Notes under the pieces: generated by a model
Database searches by the model: none
What the model was told of the DNA's origin: nothing
What the model saw: only the letters and a program-made list of their open reading frames with translations
Program-made: the position numbers and the translations under genes
Assembly (NCBI GenBank): GCA_018665505.1
Contig: JABJCS010000748.1
Location: 1 to 10,835 of the forward strand
DNA from: Alphaproteobacteria bacterium
GTDB taxonomy: Bacteria > Pseudomonadota > Alphaproteobacteria > UBA8366
Direction: 5' to 3'
Length of the DNA: 10,835 nucleotides
Shown: positions 1 to 6,422 of the stretch, piece by piece
Numbering within the stretch: the first letter of the stretch is position 1
Layout of the letters: each line of letters starts with the position of its first letter

Positions 1-347
1 AAATCTAATCTATAAGGTCGGTTGGTTGTTTGAGAGAAATACCGAAGACCCTACCCCCCAAAAGGTAATAGGGTCTGCGTGGAACTTCCCTATGAGAAAT
101 ACAGGTGGAGGTTTCTACGGGAACTGACCTTTTGAGATATGCTCCAATCTCCTGCTCCCACCGCCAAACACCCTGCTAAACGACCACAGAGGGTCGCACA
201 GACGCATTGCAGTGTTTGTATGACCTTGCCCACCAGAAGGGATCGCAATCCCTCTGTACGAGTATTAAAAGACCGTTCACTATAAAATAGTAAGGACTAT
301 TCACTTTACTGCTGGAGGAGAACCTTGGTAGGGTTTCGATGTAAGGA
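1..347 (+). other. Non-coding, hairpin-rich region upstream of the serine recombinase
   Basis: I recognise no gene in this 347-nt stretch, but it is dense in potential RNA hairpins. These are: an 8-bp perfect stem AGACCCTA/TAGGGTCT (46-53 with 69-76); GTTTC-TACG-GGAAC (111-124), whose cUACGg loop belongs to the stable UNCG class, with outer GGT/ACC pairing (104-106, 127-129); CGACC/GGTCG (181-185 with 192-196); a 9-bp stem with one bulged A and a CGCA loop (234-256); and AATAGT-AAGG-ACTATT (286-301). The 9-mer GAGAAATAC occurs at 34-42 and again at 94-102. It could be a structured leader, a small RNA, or part of a mobile element's left side; the window edge cuts it. TATAAAAT at 281-288 could be a -10 element, but I see no convincing -35. 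No known RNA family was identified. Confidence 0.4.
343..347 (+). promoter_or_regulatory. Shine-Dalgarno AAGGA that decides the recombinase start
   Basis: AAGGA directly abuts the ATG at 348, leaving no spacer, but lies 6 nt before the second in-frame ATG at 354. The upstream frame is closed by TAA at 342-344. The ATG at 354 is therefore the better start. A stronger GGAGGAG at 314-320 is too far away to serve either ATG. Confidence 0.5.
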
Positions 348-353
348 ATGACG

Positions 354-2144
354 ATGATTGTGAACCAATACCTCGATTGTTACATCAGAGTGAGTGGACG
401 ATCTCAGGACACTGACGGTCACTCGTTGGACACTCAACGGGATATTGGGAAAAAGGTATCTAAAAGACTTAACCTAAAACCTCGATTCCATGATGAGGGG
501 GTCAAAAGTTCTACTCAGAAGGGTGTGGATCGTGACCAGTTGGAAAATATCAAAACAGGGATCGAAAGAGGTGAAATCAAGAACGTCTGGGTAATCGAAT
601 ATGAGAGATTATTCCGTAAGGTTACAGACTCTCTCCTGTTCAAAGAATACTACCTCGATGAGTACGAGGTTAACCTCTACAGTGGGGAAGAGGGTTCCCT
701 CGTCAGTTTCAGTAAGGAAATCGACAACGAGGTTTACGAGTTCAGAAGTCTGATCTCTTCACTTGAATCCAAAAAAATTAGAAGACGAAGTATCCGTGGG
801 AAACGATCTAGACTGGATCGTGAGAGCGAATCCGCACCTGTGTTTCTTGGTGGAACTCCAACGTTCGGATACGTCAATAAGAACAAACTTTGGGTTAAGG
901 AAAAAGAGGAGTCGAAGTGGGTCAAATGGATGTTCGACTCCTACTCCAACGGTGTTTCGACAATCGAAATCAAGAAGGAACTAGATCGTAACGGTGTGTC
1001 TCCCAGAAGGACAAAGACATGGGGTCTAGGAACTATCCAAAAGATGTTAAGGAATGAGTCATACACTGGTCTGAAACGTTTTGTAGACAAGGAATCTGGA
1101 CAAGAGTGGGTTTATCAAATCCCCCAGACGATCTCCGTTTCAACCTTCCAGAAGGTTCAAAGGAGGTTACAGGAAAACAAAAAGAACCAAGACAACAACA
1201 AGAAACATCAATTCCTGTTGGACAGACTCCTCTATTGCGGGTGTGGTTTGAAGATGGGGTGTGAATCAAAGACCCGACCTCACGGTAAGACCGAAAGATA
1301 CTATTGCCTGTCTCTAGGTCGTAAATGGAGAGGGGAGAAGGTCGAGGATTGCGATAATAAAAAGAGTCTAGATAAGGAGATTACGGATACTGAGATCGTC
1401 AGTCTCATAAAGGGGGTTGTAACGGACTCAGTTACCCTCAAAGAACAGTTCAAGTCGGAGGTTTTATCCAAGAAATTTGAGGACGATAAGGAACTCAAGA
1501 TTGAGAAAAAACGCCTCGAAGGGAAGGTGAAGAAACTCCAGAGAGATATCGAACGAACAATCGAAAATATCTCAATGGTTGAGTTTGAGAGGATACAGGG
1601 AAAGAAAGACAAACGGGTTGTCGATAAAGTTCTCAAACATCTTGATGATGAGAAATCCACCCTTGAACGAGAGTACAAGAAAACCTTCCAAGATATTGAA
1701 GACCTCGACTCCCGACAAGAGTGGTTAGATTGGTTGGGTAGATGGGGTAAAGATTTTGATCTGAAGACCTCGACCCCTGAGAAATCCAGAGAGTACATTC
1801 ACGGTCTAATCAATAAGATCGTCTGCCACCCTGTTTACGGAGAGAACAGGGATCGGGAGAGAACACTGATCGGTCAGAAGTTCGATCTCCAGTTCAATAT
1901 GCGAATTGTGAAGGACAAATTGGTTTACCGTGATGAGAACCAAAAATCCCTTGGATACGAAATTGTAGAGGGTTTGAACCGCAAAAAATCCCCTGTTATG
2001 AATGTTTCCAAGGGCAGGGGGAAACCTAAAAAAAAAGAATTAAATCAATTGGGTAACGGTCGTATCCACAATAAAGACCGTTCCGACATATTCAGTCACG
2101 GTGGAATAGTTTCCAACGGTTTCAAGATGGACCGTTCGGGTTAA
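354..2144 (+). CDS. Large serine recombinase (site-specific integrase/resolvase family)
   Basis: A DNA integrase that would cut and rejoin attachment sites through a serine nucleophile. Numbering here is from the upstream ATG at 348. The N-terminal resolvase domain (about 8-150) shows YIRVS with Arg14 and nucleophile Ser16, then GHSLDTQ, DEGVKSS, and the ERLFR motif giving Arg87 and Arg90. The recombinase domain follows (about 165-280; GGTPTFGYV, ETYTG-like NESYTG at 236-241). A zinc-ribbon-like region carries Cys297, 299, 305, 320 and 335, and a Lys/Glu-rich coiled coil spans roughly 375-455. At 598 residues it has the usual large serine integrase size. The last 50 or so residues are basic and low in complexity, and their DNA carries the AACGGT inverted repeats. 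Codon use (AGA, AGG, CGA, many AAA/AAG) is unlike all downstream genes, which points to transfer. No phage or conjugation gene is visible beside it. All catalytic residues are intact. Confidence 0.93.
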   Translation: MIVNQYLDCYIRVSGRSQDTDGHSLDTQRDIGKKVSKRLNLKPRFHDEGVKSSTQKGVDRDQLENIKTGIERGEIKNVWVIEYERLFRKVTDSLLFKEYYLDEYEVNLYSGEEGSLVSFSKEIDNEVYEFRSLISSLESKKIRRRSIRGKRSRLDRESESAPVFLGGTPTFGYVNKNKLWVKEKEESKWVKWMFDSYSNGVSTIEIKKELDRNGVSPRRTKTWGLGTIQKMLRNESYTGLKRFVDKESGQEWVYQIPQTISVSTFQKVQRRLQENKKNQDNNKKHQFLLDRLLYCGCGLKMGCESKTRPHGKTERYYCLSLGRKWRGEKVEDCDNKKSLDKEITDTEIVSLIKGVVTDSVTLKEQFKSEVLSKKFEDDKELKIEKKRLEGKVKKLQRDIERTIENISMVEFERIQGKKDKRVVDKVLKHLDDEKSTLEREYKKTFQDIEDLDSRQEWLDWLGRWGKDFDLKTSTPEKSREYIHGLINKIVCHPVYGENRDRERTLIGQKFDLQFNMRIVKDKLVYRDENQKSLGYEIVEGLNRKKSPVMNVSKGRGKPKKKELNQLGNGRIHNKDRSDIFSHGGIVSNGFKMDRSG

Positions 2145-2148
2145 CGGT
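2055..2148. repeat. Cluster of alternately oriented AACGGT half-sites at the recombinase 3' end
   Basis: Five copies of AACGGT or its complement ACCGTT lie in 94 bp: 2055-2060 (+), 2077-2082 (-), 2115-2120 (+), 2131-2136 (-) and 2143-2148 (+). They form inverted pairs. AACGGTC/GACCGTT (2055-2061 with 2076-2082) has 7-bp arms and a 14-bp spacer, AACGGT/ACCGTT has a 10-bp spacer, and ACCGTT-CGGGTT-AACGGT spans the stop codon. GACCGTTC occurs at 2076-2083 and 2130-2137, and once more at 271-278 upstream of the gene. Such an array could bind the recombinase or be part of its attachment site; that role is inference. Confidence 0.5.
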
Positions 2149-2161
2149 AGGGGACAGATCA

Positions 2162-3091
2162 ATGGCGAACGACCGCTTTGGGATTCATTGGGGGTATGCT
2201 GGGGGCTCCGCGCTTGCATCAATTGAGGATGCGCGCAACGCCGCTAAATTTGCCGAAAATGCGAGTTTCGACAGTTTGTGGATCTCCCACGCAACGGGAA
2301 TCGATCCCGTTGTGGCGCTAGCGTGCATCGGCGGTGATTTTCCGGGCCTTGCAGAAATGGGCACATCGGTCGTGCCACTATATGGCCGTCATCCGGTTGG
2401 CCTCGGCCAGCTGGTGCGGACCGCTCAGAGCGCCTTGGAGGGGCGCTTTACCCTTGGTGTTGGAACTGCTTCCAGTCGCCATGTCGAAGGGGTGCTTGGC
2501 CTGAAGTGGGACAAACCATTCTCCTACACGCGAGAGTTCTTGGCGGCGTTGGAGCCGTTGCTCGGCGGTGAGCCGGCGGATACGGACGGCGAGCAGATTT
2601 CCGCACATGCTGAGCTCGCAATCGAAGCAAAAGGAACACCGATCTTATTGGCGGCGCTCGGTCCGCGAATGTTGCGCTTTGCCGGTAGCCGGTTGCAGGG
2701 AACAACTCTCGGTCAATGCGGACCGCGGACCATATCGACTTATATTCTGCCACACCTTCAAGCGGGTGCTGAGAGCGTCAATCGCGATACTAAACCGCGC
2801 GTCATGGCGTTGGTGCGGGTCTGCGTCACCGATGATTTTGCAGGAGCAAAAGCCCTCGCACGAGAGATATCCGCACATTATCAGGCCATCCCATCCTATA
2901 CCGCGGCCACCAAGCATGAAGGTCTTGATGATGCGTCGGACCTGCACTTGATTGGCAGCTGGCAGCAAGTTCTCGATGGACTGGCGGAATACGCGAAGGC
3001 GGGTGCCACAGATTTGCGGATTCAGGTTGTGACGCACGATGAAAAATCCCGCGAGGCAACACATAGCGCCCTGGCGGATTATCTGTCCTAG
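2162..3091 (+). CDS. LLM-class flavin/F420-dependent oxidoreductase
   Basis: A luciferase-like monooxygenase-superfamily oxidoreductase of 309 residues, essentially full length. It should be a TIM-barrel protein using FMN or F420; the substrate cannot be told. Seen in the sequence are an N-terminal FGIHWGY strand, the AKFAENASFDSLWISHA helix-strand typical of the superfamily, GVGTASSRHVEG (the region that contacts cofactor phosphate in relatives), and PILLAALGPRMLRFAG followed by a GTTLGQ segment. This layout resembles the actinobacterial F420-dependent subfamily TIGR03564 (from memory). A purine-rich GGTAGGGGAC lies 6-15 nt before the ATG. The gene starts 17 nt after the recombinase stop, exactly where base composition changes, so the element probably sits against its 5' end and may have replaced its promoter. 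Convergent with the peroxiredoxin gene. Confidence 0.85.
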   Translation: MANDRFGIHWGYAGGSALASIEDARNAAKFAENASFDSLWISHATGIDPVVALACIGGDFPGLAEMGTSVVPLYGRHPVGLGQLVRTAQSALEGRFTLGVGTASSRHVEGVLGLKWDKPFSYTREFLAALEPLLGGEPADTDGEQISAHAELAIEAKGTPILLAALGPRMLRFAGSRLQGTTLGQCGPRTISTYILPHLQAGAESVNRDTKPRVMALVRVCVTDDFAGAKALAREISAHYQAIPSYTAATKHEGLDDASDLHLIGSWQQVLDGLAEYAKAGATDLRIQVVTHDEKSREATHSALADYLS

Positions 3092-3137
3092 TTTCCGAGA
3101 AGTTTTTGTCTTCCCAATTCGAATTTAAGGCAGGATG

Positions 3138-3168
3138 AGAAAAACCGGGCCGCTTCCGCGACCCGGTT
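3138..3168 (-). terminator. Rho-independent terminator of the peroxiredoxin gene
   Basis: The stem is AACCGGG/CCCGGTT (3143-3149 with 3162-3168) plus an inner CGC-TTCC-GCG. Read on the minus strand, the stem is followed by a run of five T (complement of 3140-3144), ten bases beyond the peroxiredoxin stop codon. On the plus strand no T-run follows, so it would serve the upstream LLM gene less well. Confidence 0.8.
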
Positions 3169-3177
3169 GATACACTC

Positions 3178-3624
3178 TTAGCCGAGGCTATTCAGCGTCA
3201 CCAAGACCTCGTCCGGATGATCGGCCGGGGTCACTTTTGGATACACTGCCGCGACTTTGCCGTCCGGCCCGACGAGGACCGAGATACGGGCCGGTCGTGG
3301 CGAGTCCGCTTCGGCGGCGCCGTAAGCGATGGACATCGATTTGTCCGTGTCGCTTAACAAGTCATAAGGAAAATCGAATTTTACCTTAAACGCGCGGTTA
3401 TCCTCGGGGCTGTCCATACTACAGCCGAGAATCACCGCATTCTTACTCTCGAAATCTTGGATTCTATCACGGAACCCGTTGCCTTCGATGGTTCAACCGG
3501 GGGTATCGGCTTTCGGATACCACCAGATCAAAACGTATTTACCCGAAAGATTGTCGAGCGAAATAGCGTCGCCCGATTGGTTCGGGATGCTGAAGGCAGG
3601 GGCCTGATCACCAACATTGACCAT
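3178..3624 (-). CDS. bcp: Bcp-type peroxiredoxin with in-frame UGA at the catalytic position (probable selenoprotein)
   Basis: A thioredoxin-fold peroxidase that would reduce hydrogen peroxide and organic peroxides in the cytoplasm. Translation from ATG 3624-3622 (AGGGAGA upstream at about 8 nt) reads without a frameshift to TAA at 3180-3178, 148 codons, the normal Bcp length. The one interruption is TGA at 3495-3493, codon 44. The context is WWYPKADTPG-UGA-TIEGNGFRD, where the family has TPGCT with the peroxidatic cysteine; both sides align with Bcp. Later segments are also typical: LGCSMDSPEDNRAF, FPYDLLSDTDKSMSIAYGA, RISVLVGPDGKVAAVYPKV and a histidine near the end. A hairpin fitting a bacterial SECIS lies just after the UGA. 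The resolving cysteine of E. coli Bcp (five residues on) is Asn49 here; Cys68 is the only cysteine. The alternative is a nonsense mutation at the catalytic codon, less likely given the exact position and intact remainder. Ordinary annotation would start this gene near 3435. Confidence 0.85.
3449..3495 (-). promoter_or_regulatory. Candidate bacterial SECIS element after the in-frame UGA
   Basis: On the minus strand, ACGG-GTT-CCGT (3479-3469) forms a 4-bp GC-rich stem with a 3-nt loop whose first base is G. The loop starts 18 nt after the UGA. A possible lower stem UCGAA/UUCGA pairs 3488-3484 with 3453-3449. This agrees with the general bacterial SECIS description as I recall it: short stem, small apical loop with an early G, loop roughly 16-37 nt after the UGA. 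The upper stem is short, and a competing GAACC/GGTTC pairing exists, so the assignment is tentative. Confidence 0.5.
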
Positions 3625-3809
3625 GGTTAAATCTCCCTGTTTGCGAAGCCTAATGTCTAACCCGATTCGCTTCCTTCCACCAGCGACCCGCAGACGATAT
3701 CTGGCGTTTCTCCAATTTTATTATTTATCTGGAGAGAATGATGACCTTGGATTGGGGTTGGATCGAATCTCATCGAAACAGGCCATGGGTTACCTGATCT
3801 GGCGTCGAA

Positions 3810-4529
3810 CTAAATCGTCAGAGTTTGGCCGTGATCCTTCAGCCATTTGCGCCGGGCCTTGTGGTCGGGGATCACCTTCTCCACACAATCCCAAAAATCC
3901 CGCGAATGATTTAAATGATGTAGATGCGCTAATTCGTGGACGATCACGTAGTCGACGATTCGTGGCGGTGCCATTACCAGTTTCCAGTTATAGGTAATCT
4001 CTCCTTGGCCCGTGCATTTGCCCCACATGCTTTTGTAGTCGCGGAACAAGATGCGCCCCGGCGCAGCCCCCATCTGATCGGCGTAGTAACCCGTCCGGTC
4101 CGTGAATAGGGTTTCCGCTTCTTCTTTGTACCAACGTAAAAATGCCGCACGGACACTCCGCGCGCGGCGCTCTTGAATATGGGCGCGTCGGGCTTGGACT
4201 ATGAATACCCCTTCTTCGAGTTCCGCTTTGGCTTTGGGGCCGTCCATGACGCGCAGCGGATATTCTTCACCAAGAAATAAAAATATGTCCCCGTCTATGA
4301 ATTTCCGTTCGGCGATATGCGGTAACGTCGCTTGTTTAGCCAACTTGGAGCGAATCCACGGAGCCTTTTTAACCATGAGATCGTATACTTCGCGATCCGG
4401 AACCCGCTTTGGGGCCAAGATCACGATGCCGCCATCTCGAATTGAGAGGGAGATCGATTTCTTGCGATTCGTTCTCCGAAGGAGGACCGATGCGCCTTCA
4501 AAGGTATCGAGGCGAACGGGATCAGCCAT
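3810..4529 (-). CDS. YgjP-like (DUF45/M48-type) putative zinc metallopeptidase
   Basis: A protein of 239 residues from the YgjP/DUF45 family, small SprT-like putative metal-dependent hydrolases whose substrates are largely undefined. The zinc site is clear: VIVHELAHLHHLNHSRDFW gives His198, Glu199 and His202 of the HExxH motif, with His208 as likely third ligand. Upstream is the family's WGKCTGQGEITYNWKLVMAPPRIVDY block (about 169-194), and the N-terminal part (about 15-110) is a beta-rich region ending with the RSVRAAFLRWYKEEA helix. No signal peptide, so probably cytoplasmic. The start ATG (4529) overlaps the end of the ferredoxin gene by 8 nt, with AGGAC just upstream, so translation is likely coupled. 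The 185 bp between it and the peroxiredoxin gene hold no convincing gene; an AT-rich stretch with a TCTCCA/TGGAGA inverted repeat lies at 3709-3735. Confidence 0.88.
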   Translation of the reverse strand: MADPVRLDTFEGASVLLRRTNRKKSISLSIRDGGIVILAPKRVPDREVYDLMVKKAPWIRSKLAKQATLPHIAERKFIDGDIFLFLGEEYPLRVMDGPKAKAELEEGVFIVQARRAHIQERRARSVRAAFLRWYKEEAETLFTDRTGYYADQMGAAPGRILFRDYKSMWGKCTGQGEITYNWKLVMAPPRIVDYVIVHELAHLHHLNHSRDFWDCVEKVIPDHKARRKWLKDHGQTLTI

Positions 4530-4920
4530 TGGAGTCCTGAGGTGGTAGAGGAAAGGTGTTCGCGAGACCGTTCAGGTCGTTGTTCTCCAGCAAGTCGAGT
4601 ATTCGAGGGACGTCGGCCTCCTGTGCGCCCACGATGAAGGATCCATTGGGCAGAATGCGCATGGTCGGCCCGAGATGACATTTGCCCATGCAATGTACCT
4701 TCTCGATTTGCCACGAAAGACCGCGCGAAGCGATGCCGGCCTCCAGGGCGGCGACCATCTCTCGGCTCCCCTTGGCCCCGCAAGACGTCAGCCGGTTGCC
4801 CGCACGGAAATTCACGCAGGCACGCAACCACGGTTTTGCCTTTGGAGGTGTCTCGTCACTCAATTCGCTTGTTCCATTTCCGGTCGACGGGTCTGCAATT
4901 CGTAATTTCGCGATTGGCAA
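4522..4920 (-). CDS. Thioredoxin-fold [2Fe-2S] ferredoxin-domain protein
   Basis: A 132-residue protein with the four-cysteine pattern of thioredoxin-like [2Fe-2S] ferredoxins (NuoE-type/Shethna-type fold). Cys35 and Cys47 (RACVNFR, TSCGAKG) are 11 residues apart, and Cys77 and Cys81 (VHCMGKCHLGP) have a CxxxC spacing. It would carry single electrons; its partner is not apparent. After the second pair comes the common strand pattern MRILPNGSFIVGAQEADVPRIL. The start is a TTG at 4920; an in-frame TAA lies three codons upstream, no ATG occurs before Met55, and AGGAAG lies 11 nt upstream, so the TTG start is likely but not certain. First gene of a minus-strand pair with the YgjP-like gene (8-nt overlap), divergent from the aldehyde dehydrogenase. 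Confidence 0.82.
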   Translation of the reverse strand: MPIAKLRIADPSTGNGTSELSDETPPKAKPWLRACVNFRAGNRLTSCGAKGSREMVAALEAGIASRGLSWQIEKVHCMGKCHLGPTMRILPNGSFIVGAQEADVPRILDLLENNDLNGLANTFPLPPQDSNG

Positions 4921-5018
4921 GTAAGGTTAATCTTCCTACCCTGTCATCAGGGATACGGCCAATTGTCACGATCCCTACAATATAGCGAACAAAATTCCAA
5001 CATCACGCGGTTTGAAAC
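4921..5018. promoter_or_regulatory. Divergent intergenic region with overlapping inverted repeats
   Basis: This 98-bp gap must hold the start signals of both the ferredoxin pair and the aldehyde dehydrogenase operon. It contains CCCTG-TCAT-CAGGG (4939-4952) and an overlapping AGGGAT/ATCCCT pair (4949-4954 with 4971-4976), a layout that could be an operator. TACAATATAG at 4976-4985 is -10-like, and TTGTCA at 4963-4968 resembles a -35, but they are too close together to form one promoter. No Shine-Dalgarno is evident before the ATG at 5019. Regulator unknown. Confidence 0.3.
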
Positions 5019-6413
5019 ATGACTGATATTTCTGTTACAGCGCCTTTCGACGGTTCAGATATCTCATCTGTGCCGAATGCAACGCAGCAAGATGTCGAGA
5101 ATGCCCTGGCGAAGGCGCATGCGCTCTATCGCGACCGCGACGGCTGGCTATCGAAACCCCGACGCATCGAAATTTTGAAACGAGCCGCGGAGATCATCAA
5201 GGAGCGCCGTGAAGAATTGGCGCTGGAAGCCGCGCGTGAGGGCGGCAAGCCGTTGATGGATTCGCTGGTCGAAATTGACCGGGCGGCAGACGGCGTCGAG
5301 AATTGTGTAGAGGTGTTGCGGGCGGAAGGGGGGCGGGTCATTCCGATGAGCCTAAATCCGTCGTCGACCGGACGCATTGCGTTCACACAATTTGAGCCAA
5401 TCGGGCCGGTAGTAGCTGTCAGCGCTTTCAATCATCCGTTTAATTTGATCGTTCATCAGGTCACGCCGGCCATTGCGGTCGGCTGCCCCGTCATCGTCAA
5501 ACCAGCGGACATTACGCCGCTCTCCTGCTTTGCTTTCGTGAATATTCTATACGAGGCCGGGCTGCCGAAAGAATGGTGCCAGATCGTGGTGCCGCAGGAC
5601 TTAGAAGTGGCGACCGCGTTGGTGTCCGATCCGCGAAATGCCTTTTTCAGTTTCATTGGGTCGGCGCGTGTCGGTTGGATGTTGCGCTCCAAACTGGCGC
5701 CTGGTACGCGCTGCGCACTTGAGCACGGCGGTGCGGCCCCGGTGATATTGGCGGCGGACGCCGATCTCGACGATGCGTTGCCGCGTCTTGCCAAGGGCGG
5801 CTTCTATCATGCGGGCCAAGTCTGCGTGTCCGTGCAACGGATTTTCGCTCACTCTTCGATTGCCGAGGAAGCAGCGGCGACCTTGGCTGAGCTGGGTTCG
5901 AAGATGAAGGTCGGCGATCCGACCTCCCGAGACACGGAAGTGGGCCCGTTGATTCGTACGGCTGAGGTCGACCGGGTTGATGGATGGGTGCAGGCGGCAA
6001 TTGCAGGCGGTGCGAAATGCCTGACAGGCGGTGAGCGGATATCGGAAAGCTGCTACAAGCCGACGGTCCTCTTGAACCCGCCGGAGGACGCCAACGTTTC
6101 GACGATGGAAATTTTCGGGCCGGTCATTTGCGTCTATTCCTATGACGATATCGATGACGCCATCGAGAAGGCGAACTCGCTTCCCGTCTCGTTCCAGGCG
6201 GCGGTCATGACTAAGGATATCGACACCGCGATGCGTGTCTATAACCGTATCGATGCGACGGCGGTGATGGTCAACGAGCACACGGCTTTCCGAGTCGATT
6301 GGATGCCGTTCGCCGGCGCACGGCAGTCGGGTCACGGTGTTGGCGGCATTCCTTACTCCATGCATGAAATGCAGATCGAGAAGATGATGGTTCTGCGCTC
6401 CGACGAATTGTAG
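5019..6413 (+). CDS. NAD(P)-dependent aldehyde dehydrogenase (lactaldehyde dehydrogenase-like)
   Basis: Oxidises an aldehyde to the carboxylic acid with NAD(P)+, in the cytoplasm. At 464 residues it is full length for the compact ALDH group. Visible active-site features are Asn138 in AFNHPFN (oxyanion), Lys161 in VIVKPA (cofactor), the FIGSARVG cofactor segment, Glu235 in CALEHGG (general base; the usual ELGG reads EHGG), the nucleophile Cys269 in FYHAGQVCVSVQR, and IFGPVICV near 364-371. The GQVCVSVQR context resembles the ALDH21/lactaldehyde-dehydrogenase-like branch; the true substrate is unknown. It is the first gene of an operon with nitrile hydratase: the alpha gene follows after 9 nt. 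This suggests it handles an aldehyde formed upstream of, or alongside, the nitrile step. The start lacks a clear ribosome binding site. Confidence 0.92.
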   Translation: MTDISVTAPFDGSDISSVPNATQQDVENALAKAHALYRDRDGWLSKPRRIEILKRAAEIIKERREELALEAAREGGKPLMDSLVEIDRAADGVENCVEVLRAEGGRVIPMSLNPSSTGRIAFTQFEPIGPVVAVSAFNHPFNLIVHQVTPAIAVGCPVIVKPADITPLSCFAFVNILYEAGLPKEWCQIVVPQDLEVATALVSDPRNAFFSFIGSARVGWMLRSKLAPGTRCALEHGGAAPVILAADADLDDALPRLAKGGFYHAGQVCVSVQRIFAHSSIAEEAAATLAELGSKMKVGDPTSRDTEVGPLIRTAEVDRVDGWVQAAIAGGAKCLTGGERISESCYKPTVLLNPPEDANVSTMEIFGPVICVYSYDDIDDAIEKANSLPVSFQAAVMTKDIDTAMRVYNRIDATAVMVNEHTAFRVDWMPFAGARQSGHGVGGIPYSMHEMQIEKMMVLRSDEL

Positions 6414-6422
6414 GACGCAGGG

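Noticed and set aside
240..305. Group I intron core (GTTCACTATA ... AAGGACTATT resembles R/S motifs)
   Set aside because: The P7 pairing and the Q/P motifs cannot be assembled; the similarity is limited to a few bases.
3178..3435. An 85-aa minus-strand gene starting with GTG at 3435
   Set aside because: It is only the C-terminal part of the peroxiredoxin. The same frame continues upstream through one UGA to a proper ATG with a ribosome binding site at 3624.
3178..3624. Peroxiredoxin as a frameshifted or decayed pseudogene
   Set aside because: No frameshift is needed and all domains are intact. The single UGA is at the catalytic position, so selenocysteine explains the data better, although a point nonsense mutation is not excluded without the host's sel genes.
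3625..3809. A 21-codon minus-strand ORF upstream of the peroxiredoxin gene (ATG GCC TGT TTC ...)
   Set aside because: Weak ribosome binding site, low-complexity product and no family resemblance; most likely chance.
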